Under the pieces are notes generated by a model that was given only the letters and a program-made list of their open reading frames with translations, made no database searches and was not told where the DNA came from. Of a DNA stretch of 64,000 bases, positions 47,409 through 57,546 are shown in pieces. Source of the DNA: Mauremys mutica (taxonomy: Eukaryota > Chordata > Testudines > Geoemydidae); contig NC_059077.1 in assembly GCF_020497125.1 (NCBI RefSeq), forward strand, positions 32,997,340-33,061,339. Direction: 5' to 3'. The translations under genes and the position numbers were made by a program. Each line of letters begins with the position of its first letter. Positions within the stretch are counted from its first letter, which is position 1.

Positions 47409-48048
47409 GTGACTTGCTAGGATCTGATTTTTAAGGTTATTGGCCCCCACAAATGCCTATACCTAGATCCATGACTGACCATTTGTACATGAACTGCAAC
47501 AACACTGGTGCACATATGCCTGCAGGCCATCAGTTCCATTGCTTAAAATGGAGAGTACTCCTGTTCTTTTTATTAAAAACTATGTAGGAAGCAGACTGCA
47601 GTTTTAGAATTAAGTAATTCAGTAGCAACCGTGATTCAACAATGGGAGCCCAAACCTGCCTGCTCCCCCATGCCACTGGCATACACAAGAAGGTTTGGCC
47701 TTATAGCTCATAATGCGGTATCAGGGTGAGGCTAAGTAGGGTTCCCAGGATCTGGATTAATGGAGAAAATATCTGCAGTAACACTGATATCTTGTACTGG
47801 ATGGGAGAAACCCAAACACACATACACACTTTTGAAAGTAGCTTTTAAGCGTTCATAACAACATGGCTCCTGAGAAAGTGGGGATGGAATGATGAGGTAA
47901 GCCAAGATTCCTGAATGCTAGTCATAGGCTACAAATATTTCAAGATCAAAATCTTTAGATACTTAACAGATTTTATTTTTCCACACTAATCTATTTGAAG
48001 TACTTTTACAGTCCCCAGTACCATAGTATCGGAGCTCTTCAAACTTTA
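47409..48048. other. Intron 3 sequence, no gene recognised
   Basis: A 20-bp inverted pair encloses the MITE: about 47204-47223 (aaccgcagtctgcttccta) and 47586-47605 (its reverse complement with one change). See findings. Nothing else is recognised. Confidence 0.5.
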
Positions 48049-48049
48049 A

Positions 48050-48250
48050 TGTATTTATCCTCACAATACTCCTATGAGGTAAGGAAGTGCTATTTCCCCC
48101 TCCCCCATCTGTAAAATGGGGATAACGAGGTACAGAGACGCCAAGTTCACAGAGGAAATGAAATCCATGGCAGAACAGGGACTTGAATCCAGGTTTCCTA
48201 AATCCTAGGCTAAAGCCATAACCACTAGACCATCCACCCAACTCCAAGAC
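48050..48250 (-). repeat. MIR-type SINE, well preserved
   Basis: Plus strand: 'cctcacaatactcctatgag', 'catctgtaaaatggggataa', 'gaggtacagagacgccaagt', 'cagaacagggacttgaatcc', 'taaagccataaccactagac'. It reads as the reverse complement of a nearly complete MIR. Confidence 0.9.
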
Positions 48251-50582
48251 ACACACAATCCAGATTATATGGGTTTTTATGCGCTACAATCAACTCAGCT
48301 AATTCTGCATCTCCCACTCCCCTCCCCAATGAAGATGTCAATCTAAGACAGTTTGAGAAGAATGAAGGGAGAAAAACCTCCCCACTCAAGTGAGATTTCT
48401 CAAAGGAGAGGCCAGTTTAGCCACTGTCTGAGCAAACCCCACTGAAGTAGTCAATGGAGTGATACCAAAGCTGCATTTAGACCCTGGTCTGTGCTGAATG
48501 CAACTAAACCCTTAGTACATTCTCCTTCAACAGGTGGAGTCTGTGCAGCCCACGCCCCCCTTCTACCTGGAAAGACACCAGAGTTCTAAGTCTAAGTTTC
48601 AGACCCACCCATCTGTTTTTCTGTATAGATGTATAATACCAAAAATAAGTGTCCCGTGTAACAAAACTTATTTTGAGCAACAGTGGTCAAATGTTACAAC
48701 TATAGACAAAAATAGCTCAAGTCACAGAAGGTCATATGAAGGACAAAACTGGTCTAGAGAAAAAGTGAGCTTGCAGAGCCTACACATTACATATATATAT
48801 CACTTACCTTCCCTTGCTTGATATGAACTTGAGACTTTTAGCTGTTGCAATTTTTTAGTTTTGTATTTAAACAAAGCAAAGCTGACAAGATACCATACTG
48901 CCAAGATCTTGCTTCTGCTCCTATTTAACCTCAAGACACTTCTGTTCCTCCATTTTATTGTCCTTTGTAACAAAGTAAAATACAAATACACACACTCAAA
49001 CTACCCTTAGGCAGAAAATTAAAGAAAAAGGCAATTCCTTTTAAATTATTCCTGCTTTTTAAGTTACTTCTACTGTAAGTCAGAGTTCTTTGGAAAAGTT
49101 GCTTAGTGAGTGTTCCTGGAAAAGAAGCCAATGCCTTATGAAAAAGTTTCAAAGACAATGATTTCCATGAAAATGGGATTTTGGTGCCTTTTCCCTGCCT
49201 GAAGTAGGCAGTCATGGAGGAAGTACTTGATGATTAACCCCCCCCGCTCCCGCCCCCCAAAAAAACAAAAACACCCTACACCCACTAAAATAGACCAGCT
49301 ACCTTTCTAGAAGGAGATATTGGGGTGATCGTTTAAGAATGGGTATTCTGACTAAACACAGCTACCCACAAGTGAGAAACCTGTCCAAGAATTATGGTCT
49401 GAATGAACTCAAGTTAACTGAACAAAGATTGTCTTTGGCCACAATATATTCAATCAGAAAAAAAGAAAGCCCTGAATATAAAGCAAAAAAGTCATCTGCT
49501 CTACAACTCACTCAACAGAGTAAGCCGTGGTTTACCTACGGAGTATGTATTTAATGAAGTGCTGTTCATGCTATTATAAATTTTGTTTGTAATAGACAAA
49601 AACAATTTTCCAAGTCAGGGACCAAGTACTATTGTCTAATGTACGTACATCTTCCAGGTACTTTAATGGATGTTGTGCATGTGTCAAAAGGCAGAACCTG
49701 GTCCCAAATGTATTCAAGTCACTACACTTTTCCCTGGTTATAAGGAGACTCTATGGGTATTATAAGAGCTCTGAAGGGGACTGAGATTTTGGGAAAGCTG
49801 GCTAATGCAGAAGTGGAATGATGGAACTAAAGAGATGTAGAAGTTCTTCAATCTGAAGAAATTCTCCCTATTAAAAAGCTTCCCTTTTTTAAAAACAAAA
49901 CAAACAAAAAAACCTGGAAAGTCAGTTGGTGAAGTTTCCTAACTGCAAGCATTCCAAGTATATAGAACAAAAAGAACTTGCTGGGAGTTCGAGCCATTTT
50001 AATACCAGGATTGTTTATTCTGAAAAATACTTCAAACTACATCTAAAATTTCAACACTTAACATTATTGGCTGTTTGAGGACATTCCTCAGACAGATATC
50101 AGATTACAGGACAATAGCAGGAGGGGGAACAAGTACGGGTCACTTTTGAAGCATGTCACGGCACATCTGTTTCTATTAATTTGTTTCCCTTTTCACCTCT
50201 TAGTTTCAATGGATATTAAATGTTTGTTAAAAATTAGTTATTTGGGCTTTTAATGGACAAAATGCACAACATTATCCTCTTGCCTGTTATACATTTTATA
50301 CAGATACATCTGTTTTTAATTAACTTATTCTTCTATTTTAAATATGAATAAATTATTCTCCCTTCCTCAAACTCACCCCAGAAAAGCTTGGGAAGGCAGC
50401 TTTCAGACTTATTCATTCAGGAAGAATATACAGTGGTTTCCTTTCCAAATGGATCTTATTTGACTGTCCCCAAAACTACCAATTTAAAGGGCTGGTGCAC
50501 ATTTCTGGACACCCAAAATTGATGAAGGAAACAGCTGAAAAAAAACAAAACAATACACTTTGTGTATAAGCTGAAGTCCTGT
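48251..50582. other. Intron 3 sequence, no gene recognised
   Basis: No gene or familiar repeat recognised. C- and A-rich simple sequence at 49239-49275. A-rich stretch near 49892-49915. Confidence 0.5.
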
Positions 50583-50590
50583 TCCTATAG

Positions 50591-50984
50591 CAGGGGTCAG
50601 CAACCTATGGCACATGTGCCAAAGGCTGCACGCAAGCTGATTTTACAGTGGCACGCTGCTGCCAGCCTGGGGTCCCAGCCGCCGGCCCTGCTCAGCCCGC
50701 TGCCGGCCTGGATGGACAGAACCCCAGGCCAGCACCGGGCTGAGCGGTGCCAGCAGCCAAGACCCCGGCTGGCAGGGGCTGGCAGACAGAACCCCAGACC
50801 GGCAGTGGGCTGAGCAGCTCAGTCTGCTGCCGGCCTGGAGTCCTGCCCTTACTCAGCCCACTGCCGGTCTGGGGTTCCATCCACGGCCCCTGTAAATGTA
50901 AAATGTATTACTGGCATGCGAAACCTTAGATTACAGCAAATAAATGAAGACTTGGCACACCACTTCTGAAAGGTCACGACCCCG
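50591..50984 (+). mobile_element. hAT-type MITE with exact 8-bp TSD
   Basis: The left end CAGGGGTCAGCAACCTATGG and the right end GAAAGGTCACGACCCCG are inverted copies. The 8-bp duplication TCCTATAG is exact at 50583-50590 and 50985-50992. The interior contains tandem 'ctgccggcctgg' type units (about 50660-50880), which create short frames on both strands. Confidence 0.93.
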
Positions 50985-50992
50985 TCCTATAG

Positions 50993-51229
50993 CTTATAAA
51001 GAATACATTTGTGGGTTTAGGGGAAAGAGGAGGAGAGATAAAAGAAGATAGTCTAGTGCCTGAGCATGTGCTTTGAGGTTCTCTGTATGTCTATTAGATC
51101 ACTAAATCCATTCCAATGGACTCATGGAGCATGTAGTAGGAGAAATCAACCCATCAAACCCTCATTGTCTCCAGGGATTTATAATACAAGATAACATCCT
51201 TCAAGACCAAAGTACATTAGGTTACTCAC
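50993..51229. other. Intron 3, donor side of exon 3
   Basis: Holds the 5' splice site of exon 3 (minus strand GTGAGTAAC at 51229-51221). No other feature is seen. Confidence 0.6.
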
Positions 51230-51510
51230 CTTCCCTCATTAACTTGTACTTTGTTGCCTTGACATGGGAAGTTTTCAATGTAACCTAGACTGCAGTTGAC
51301 TCGTGTCCAATCTGGTTGGCATATAGCCAGGAAATGGGGCCGCAGTCTACCTATGGAGTACTTGGCAATGTCCGTCAGGGATTGGCTAGCCGCCGCACCA
51401 AAAATGAAGGTCCCAATGGCTTTGTAAATAGTGGCTATGTAGTTATTTCTGACAAATGAATTCGAGTGCAAACAGTTATAATAGACAGACAGGCCTTCTC
51501 CTACGATTAT
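51230..51510 (-). CDS. PLPP1: PLPP1 coding exon 3 (281 bp), catalytic motif C1
   Basis: This is the largest PLPP1 exon in the window. It follows a TTTTTCAG acceptor and ends AAG with a GTGAGT donor. It begins in phase 0 with [19 protein letters not shown] and continues through a membrane segment ([19 protein letters not shown]). Then comes the phosphatase motif C1, KYSIGRLRP, in which the K and the RP pair bind the phosphate in the PAP2 superfamily. The following lumenal loop has an N-glycosylation sequon (NCS within RVNCSLGY), as in mammalian PLPP1. The [14 protein letters not shown] block favours PLPP1 over PLPP3, which reads [14 protein letters not shown]. The last two bases complete an Arg codon with exon 4. 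Compared with mammals, the [11 protein letters not shown] stretch and the AICQPDW stretch differ; the catalytic residues do not. Confidence 0.97.
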
Positions 51511-52804
51511 CTGAAAAACAGAGATAAAGACAAGTTAAATAGAGAAACACACCTATGTCTCCTTAGAGAAAAAAAATAAAACAAAACAAACACAAACAAA
51601 CATCAACAGTTGTCATAAATCTCATCAATATTTGTGCAATTTCCTGTTTTAAATCTTGTACAATTGTTAAGCTGGGGGAAGCAACAAAGATTTTTCTGGG
51701 AGTCACTCCGAAGTATAAATTCCAACGGCTGAGCCAACATAATTTTAAACAGCTTTAATATAAACAAGATAGTTTGTTCTCATTCTCTGCCTTATATTCA
51801 GTTGTAATGGTGATGGTTTTAATAGAAACACTGGAAACTTTTTTTTTTTCTCTGAGGAAAAAGACTCAAACAAAAAACCCCACCTTTCCCACACTACTTC
51901 ACACTCAGTTTGATGAGTAGCCCCTTCCCAAGAGACATTTATTTCTAAGTAAACTTTCCGTTCATTCTTAGCCTTCTTCTGAATAGAATTTATCAGCTGT
52001 GCCAGAAGCATGGTTTTCGGAAGTCACAACTTTAATTGAAAAGGCTGAATCTGAATACTGGTGCCAGAGGTGCTAAAGGCCAATTCTGTAAAATGGGAAC
52101 CTCCTATTCCTCAGTTAAATATAATCTTTAAAGACAGGTTTCCTCTAGGAAGCTAAGTTTTAACAAAAATAATTGAGGAGAATGCTTCACGCGTCTGATT
52201 TTTTTCTATTTTTGGCAGCGTAGTGGTAGAACAAAGAGTATTCTCTTGTGTTCATAAAACCAAGACGTTTTCAGTGTTTTCTCCCTTCACTTCAGTCTCT
52301 TGTGGGAAATGGGTAAAAAGTAATTTTGTTAAATATAAAACTACTTAATCCAATGTCATTATATACACAGTTACAGGGGAGAAAGCAGCAGAAATATTGG
52401 ATTTGAATCATCAGTCAACCTATTGAAAAAAAAAATCCGATGAACAAGAGAGACTCATCCCACTAAGGCAACTAACATAATGGGAAGTTTTTTCCTTCCA
52501 TGCATACATGGAAAAGCTGTTTAGAAATGACTGAAAATAGTTTGAATTATGCTAATTAACAAAACACAGTATTGTTCTACTTCTGAAGACATACTTTTAA
52601 GGATTAAGAAAAGCAGGGCTTGATTCTCTACCGCTTTGCACTTTGTCTAGTTGTTTAGACCTGTGCAAACTAACTGTAAAATGCTGCCACTCTGATTTAC
52701 ACTTACTTTTTACAGACGTAAGTAGCTACCAGGTGTAAGGCAATGGATCAACCATGTGTACAGGACTGACAATTTTTACACTCAGCATCAGAGCAAGATG
52801 TAAG
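51511..52804. other. Intron 2, no gene recognised
   Basis: Holds the exon 3 acceptor at 51511-51525 (minus strand). The 88-codon minus frame at 51745-52011 has no known domain. I looked here for the alternative PLPP1 exon 2 and did not see it. Confidence 0.5.
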
Positions 52805-52807
52805 TTA

Positions 52808-53047
52808 GGCTTTGTCAACACTGAAACCTGAACGACAAAACTTTTGTTTTTCCAGGGTGTGAAACCCCACTCCCCTACCCCCCAAACAATAAAAATTTTG
52901 CCAACAAAAAGCGATAGTGTGAACAGTGCTTTGTCAGCAGGAGAGCTCTCTCCTGCCAACAAACAGTGGCTACACTGCGCGCCTTTTAGCAGCACGGCTG
53001 TAGCGGCACAGTTGTGTCACTAAAAGGTGCGTAGTGTAGACATACAC
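52808..53047. mobile_element. Harbinger-type MITE, TTA duplication
   Basis: It starts GGCTTTGTCAACACTGAAAC after TTA (52805-52807) and ends 'cgtagtgtagacatacac' before TTA (53048-53050). Internal 'cagcacggctgtagcggcac' and 'agcaggagagctctctcctg' are standard for this turtle family. Confidence 0.8.
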
Positions 53048-53050
53048 TTA

Positions 53051-54919
53051 GTGAACTCATTGAATGTGAAACGTTACTTTTAGCACAACAAAAAGGTTAG
53101 CAACCTCTTTCCTACTATCTATCCCATAGGACAGGTGCTATCCACTTCTGTGGAACAAGATAGTCAACAGCTTCGGGGATAGATGGGTGGGGAAGGAGGA
53201 GTCCGTATCAATCTTGCTGCAGAGCATACAGTCACATGCCACCCTCACTCACACAACCAAATCAAAAAACTGAGACCCCTAGGTGGAAGATATTCAGTAA
53301 GGTGTAAGTGGACTTAGTCTTGTGGCTCACATTACTCTACCCATAATTGTAAAAATTCTTTATAAACAGGTTGTTCAGTTGCAAGACCGTTCCTGTGTGT
53401 AAAAGATACTAAGCCATACCTGTCTCTTCCCTCACATTTTACCATCTGTGAATTGTAGCCCCAATATTTCAGAAGCCAATTACATTACTATTGTAGTAGT
53501 ATCACCCTTTAAAAGAATATATTTCCAATTGCTATAATACAAATAAAGCATTATTGCAATTCCCAGACTGGATGTCTTGCTGTCTGGTTGTCCTGGGCTG
53601 GAAATGCTAAGCAGTATTTCCCTAAACTGGCCCCACTTCAGCAATGTACTTAAGCAAGTGTCTAACTTCAGAAATGGGACTACTCCTATGCTAGAAGTCA
53701 GACACGTACTTGAGAACGTGACTCATTCTGGGACCCAGTAAAGAAAGGCCCAGTAGTGCTGTTTAGGGGACTGATCCAAATGACCACTGAAGTCAATTGG
53801 GAACCTTTCCATTGACTCAAATGGGTGCTGGATCAGACCCTCAGAGATCCCATCTTCATCTGGAAGGATGGTCACTGACTGGGGGGCTTGTGTGTGAAAG
53901 TATGTGAGCATGGGGCACAGAGGGCCCATGGGGAAGAGGGAGCGAAGCACAGGGTGTATTACATACAAGCACACAAAGGCACTCCAGTTATAGGTTTACA
54001 ACCCCCTTTCGTTTAAGTTAGGATAACACACAGACACACAGACAAAAGACTTTAATATTAAAGATGAAGGTTGTATTTAATGAACGCTGTATTCATTTTG
54101 CTTTGTGCTGGCAGCTCAAATTCTGTTCCCTGGACCACAAAAAGACATTAAAATCAAAGGAGTTACTTCGATTTACACCAGCAAAACAGAGGTCGGGGTT
54201 TTGAAAGCTCTTAGTGAAAAGTTTCTCCTCACACAGCCAAGTTGCATATGACAAAAAAAATTAAATTACAATTAGCAGTTCTTGAACAGCTAGTGGCAGT
54301 GGCTTCCAAGAAGTGACTCTCTGTGAAAGCAAGTAAAGGTTATCTTATTGTGGACACTGGTTGTGATTCTGATCTCATCCTGCTGAGAACTAGAACCCCA
54401 CTGAAGTCAATGGGGCTACATCAGTGTAAAGAGAAATCAGAGCAGGGCCCTGGACCCACTTTCCTCTTTTAGTAAATGGCGTACACAGCCTGAGGAGAAA
54501 TTAACAGAACCAGAAAAAAAAAAAAAACCCAAGACACCATAATTTGTTTTTAACATTAGTACTTCCTCCTGCTAAACCTGCTTTAAAAAAAAAATCTAGT
54601 GGGAAGTCTGTTCACCCCCTTATAAGAGGGCTGCTGACATCACCAGCAAGCGGATCTGGAAAAACCTGCTACTTTTCAAGTTTGCCAGTTTACTATTAGC
54701 CTAGAGTTTTCCTAGTTATTTGAAAAGGAGGAGTTATGAGCACTTCATTTTCAGAAATGTTGACGTTTTATCTGTGGCCAGAAGTCCTTCTCATCAACAG
54801 GCTTACCTCCCCCCCCTAAAAAAAACAAAACACAAAAAAAAAAACCACTCCCACAAATGCACATGCTTAAAGTTAAGTGCGGAGCGGTCCCATACGCAAA
54901 AGGTCTGCTCCTAGAGCAG
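53051..54919. other. Intron 2; ancient repeat fragments
   Basis: About 53620-53845 ('actgaagtcaattgggaacc', 'ttccattgactcaaatgggt', 'gctggatcagaccctc') and 54360-54450 ('ctgaagtcaatggggctaca', 'tcagtgtaaagagaaatcag') resemble old amniote repeats, class unknown. Poly-A runs lie at 54515-54530 and 54820-54843. No gene. Confidence 0.45.
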
Positions 54920-55000
54920 CAGGAAAGGTCCAGGGGATAAGGTGCCAGACTGGGACATGGCAGCCCTGACTACTAGTCCCAGCTTTGACACTTAACTTAA
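54920..55000 (+). repeat. MIR-type SINE head fragment
   Basis: 'ggataaggtgccagactggg' and 'ctgactactagtcccagctt' plus 'tgacacttaactt' follow the MIR 5' half. Short and diverged. Confidence 0.55.
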
Positions 55001-55126
55001 AGATGAAGATTGGAGGAGATCTTTATATTACAAAAAAAGTGTGCTGGGGCAACTTCAAGTAAAGTTGTATGCAGGAATCTGGGTGAACTCTATGGCCTGT
55101 GTTATGTACGCTATAAAACTACATCT

Positions 55127-55803
55127 GCAAGTGTAGCCATGCCCTTAGAGTTAAACCCACCTTCATAGAGCGCAGTAGGGAAAGCGCTACAGTCTGTCCA
55201 CACTGACAGCTTCAAGCACACTGGCATGGCCACATTTGCAGCGGCATTGGGAGCAGTGCATTATGGGCAGCTATCTCAGCATGCAAGTGACTGCAATGTG
55301 CTTTTCAAATGGGGGGGTGGGGATGGAGTGTGACAGGGAATGTGTTGTGTCTATGTGGGGGGAGAGAGAGGGGTTTTGGGGTGCTGAGAATGTCTCAGCA
55401 TGTTGTCTTGTAAGTTCAGACCCCCCTCCCCTCTCTCAGTCATTCAAAGCAAACAGTAAATAAGCAGCCGGCTTCTCCAAAATGGAGCTTTGAAAGGGCA
55501 TTTCCACATTCCTGCAGCTGATTTCACAGTGACAAGAGTGGCCACTTGACTTAAGGGGATTATGGAACATTTCCGAAGGTTGATCGCAGCGCAGTAACGC
55601 AACACCTCGTTCACACTGGCGCCATGGCGCTCCAGCAGGGGCACAGCAAACGTTATTCCACTCACCGAGGTGGAGTACCACCAGCAGTGTTGTAGCTGCG
55701 GAGTCAGAGCGCTCTACGTGCCTTGCCAGTGTGGACGGGGAGTGAGCTAGGGCGCCCAGGGCTGCTTTATTGTGCTGTAACTCACAAGTGTAGCCAAGGC
55801 CTA
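55127..55803. mobile_element. Harbinger-like MITE with its left end inverted, inside a CR1-like tail
   Basis: The right end reads CACAAGTGTAGCCAAGGCCT (55783-55802). The left boundary reads GCAAGTGTAGCCATGCCCTT (55127-55146) in the same direction, so the two ends are direct rather than inverted. The interior (55150-55780) is co-linear with a common turtle MITE ('catagagcgcagtagggaaa', 'gcattatgggcagctatctc', 'aaatggagctttgaaagggc', 'gagcgctctacgtgccttgc'). Flanks 'actctatggcctgtgttatg' and 'atgatcataatgggtccctt' are the two halves of one CR1-like 3' tail. Confidence 0.75.
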
Positions 55804-55992
55804 AATGATCATAATGGGTCCCTTTTGCCTTTAAAAATCTATCAACCCCCCAAAAAAGTGAGAGTTTGACAATTCTAAGCTTTATATTAATCTGTAACCT
55901 TTCAGATTTTAACTTAGAGCACCTCAGACATAGGCCGTTTTAAATTTAAGCATTTCAAGAACACACTTGTGCTTTACAGAGGAACAAAAAGA
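55804..55992. other. Rest of CR1-like tail and intron 2 sequence
   Basis: The first ~45 bases complete the interrupted 3' tail repeat. The rest is unassigned. Confidence 0.5.
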
Positions 55993-56386
55993 CTAGGGCT
56001 GTCGATTAATCACAGTTAATTCACACGATTAACTAAAACAATTAATCACACCTTTAAGCAATAGAGTACCAATTGAAATTTATTAAATATTTTTGGGTGT
56101 ATTTCTACATTTTCAAATATATTGATTTCTATTACAACACAGAATACAAAGTTTACAGGGCTAACTTTATATTATTTTTATAACAAATATTTGCACTGTA
56201 AAAATGATAAACAAAAGAAATACTATTTTTCAATTCACCTCATACAAGTTCTGTAGTGCAATCTCTTTATCATGAAAGCATAACTTAGAAATGTATATTT
56301 TTTTTGTTACAAACTGCACTCAAAAACAATGTAAAACTTTAGAGCCTACGAGTCTACTCAGTCCTACTTCTTGTTCAGCCGATTGC
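55993..56386 (-). mobile_element. hAT transposon 3' end, transposase stop codon retained
   Basis: The plus-strand left end AGGGCTGTCGATTAATCACA is the terminus of a turtle hAT element rich in 'gattaa' words. At the other side the minus strand gives AGCAATCGGCTGAACAAGAA then a TAG stop, i.e. the SNRLNKK-stop C-terminus of the transposase, followed by the AT-rich 3' untranslated part. The remainder of the transposase is absent; a MITE begins at 56388. Confidence 0.75.
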
Positions 56387-56387
56387 T

Positions 56388-56600
56388 AAAGGCCTTGTCT
56401 ACACTGTCTCTTTACAGTGCTGCAACTTTCTCGTTCAGGGGTGTAAAAAACCACCCCCAAGTGCTGCAAGTTTCAGCGCTGTAAAATGGCAGTATAGACA
56501 GCGCTGGGAGCTACTCCCCTCGTGGAGTTGGGTTTTTTACAGCGCTGGGAGAGCTTTCTCCTAGCCCTGGTGCCGTGACTATATAGCCACGTTAAAGTTG
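56388..56600. mobile_element. MITE with gcgctg repeats
   Basis: It starts AAGGCCTTGTCTACACTGTC, contains 'ttacagtgctgcaactttct', 'tttcagcgctgtaaaatggc' and 'ttacagcgctgggagagctt', and ends near 'ccgtgactatatagccacgt'. A common turtle MITE; abuts the hAT fragment. Confidence 0.7.
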
Positions 56601-57394
56601 GACAAAAAATTTAAGGGAGTTCCACGATACTTGCTTTAAAACTGTTAAAACCATTGAGCTGCTTCTAGAGCAGGCAGCATTAACTATAACCAGGGTAATA
56701 AGTATTGATGCTGACGGTAGTCTTTTGCACCAAGCCAAATTTTATCCTTGATGTAAACAAAATACTGAATGTAATAGTACTTGAAGAACCCACTCTTATT
56801 CAACCCTCCTGCTTATTTGGTGTAAATTAAGTTATACATCTACTACAAGCTACTGTTTGCAATCAATTCTGACTGGTAGCCACTGTGTTCTACTCTTCAG
56901 AAGTCAGAATTTACAGCTTTGTTTCTCTATATGGAAGTATCAGACCATTGGGTGGCAAATTACTACTTAAATTGAAGCAGTTGTCTCAAGCTCTTATATT
57001 TTAGAGACACTCTCAGAGAACATACAAGGTTGCAGTACTTTTTACTTTCTTGTTTAAGATGTATATTTGTAACTAGGAAAAGGAGCCATTAGTCCCATAA
57101 TTCCTCAAATGTGAATAAGACATCTATAATCAAAATATGTATGCCACTGTCATGCCAAGGTGTTCACTTTCTGATGGAATTTATTAATTGGGGCCAATAA
57201 GAAACCTTTTAGGTACCCTGATGCAAACACTTGCGTTATTCTAACTCCACTTGGAATAAGGACAGAGGAGTTTGTCCTTGTTTTTAAGAAGAATGCACTG
57301 CTTTACAATATATTAATCTAGTAATAAATCATTTATACCCCCCACTCCCACCTACTAAAATTGAATGTAATGGAGAAAAATAGGTTTAACTTAC
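56601..57394. other. Intron 2, donor side of exon 2
   Basis: Holds the exon 2 donor (minus strand GTAAGT at 57394-57389). No repeat or gene recognised. Confidence 0.55.
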
Positions 57395-57546
57395 AATGAT
57401 TACATTGAAAGGAACAATTATTCCTGCTAACAACTCATAAGAAATGGTGTCATCTTTGATAGGGTACTGGATAGATTCATCATTACAGAAAACTCCTCTC
57501 TGGAAGGGGATATGCCTCGCAGTGAGAATTGCAAAAGGCAGGCCCG
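57395..57546 (-). CDS. PLPP1: PLPP1 coding exon 2 (152 bp, internal exon)
   Basis: This exon encodes part of phospholipid phosphatase 1, a six-pass membrane enzyme that dephosphorylates lysophosphatidate, sphingosine-1-phosphate, phosphatidate and ceramide-1-phosphate at the cell surface or lumenal face. On the minus strand it follows a TTGCTAG acceptor and ends at a GTAAGT donor. The peptide reads [20 protein letters not shown], then [19 protein letters not shown], then [11 protein letters not shown], matching the first lumenal loop and start of the next membrane segment of the PLPP1 isoform whose exon encodes LPFAIL and FQRGVFCND. It starts with two bases completing a codon and ends in phase 0, joining cleanly to exon 3. 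Mammalian PLPP1 has a mutually exclusive partner exon (FQRGFFC type); I did not find it in this window. Confidence 0.95.
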
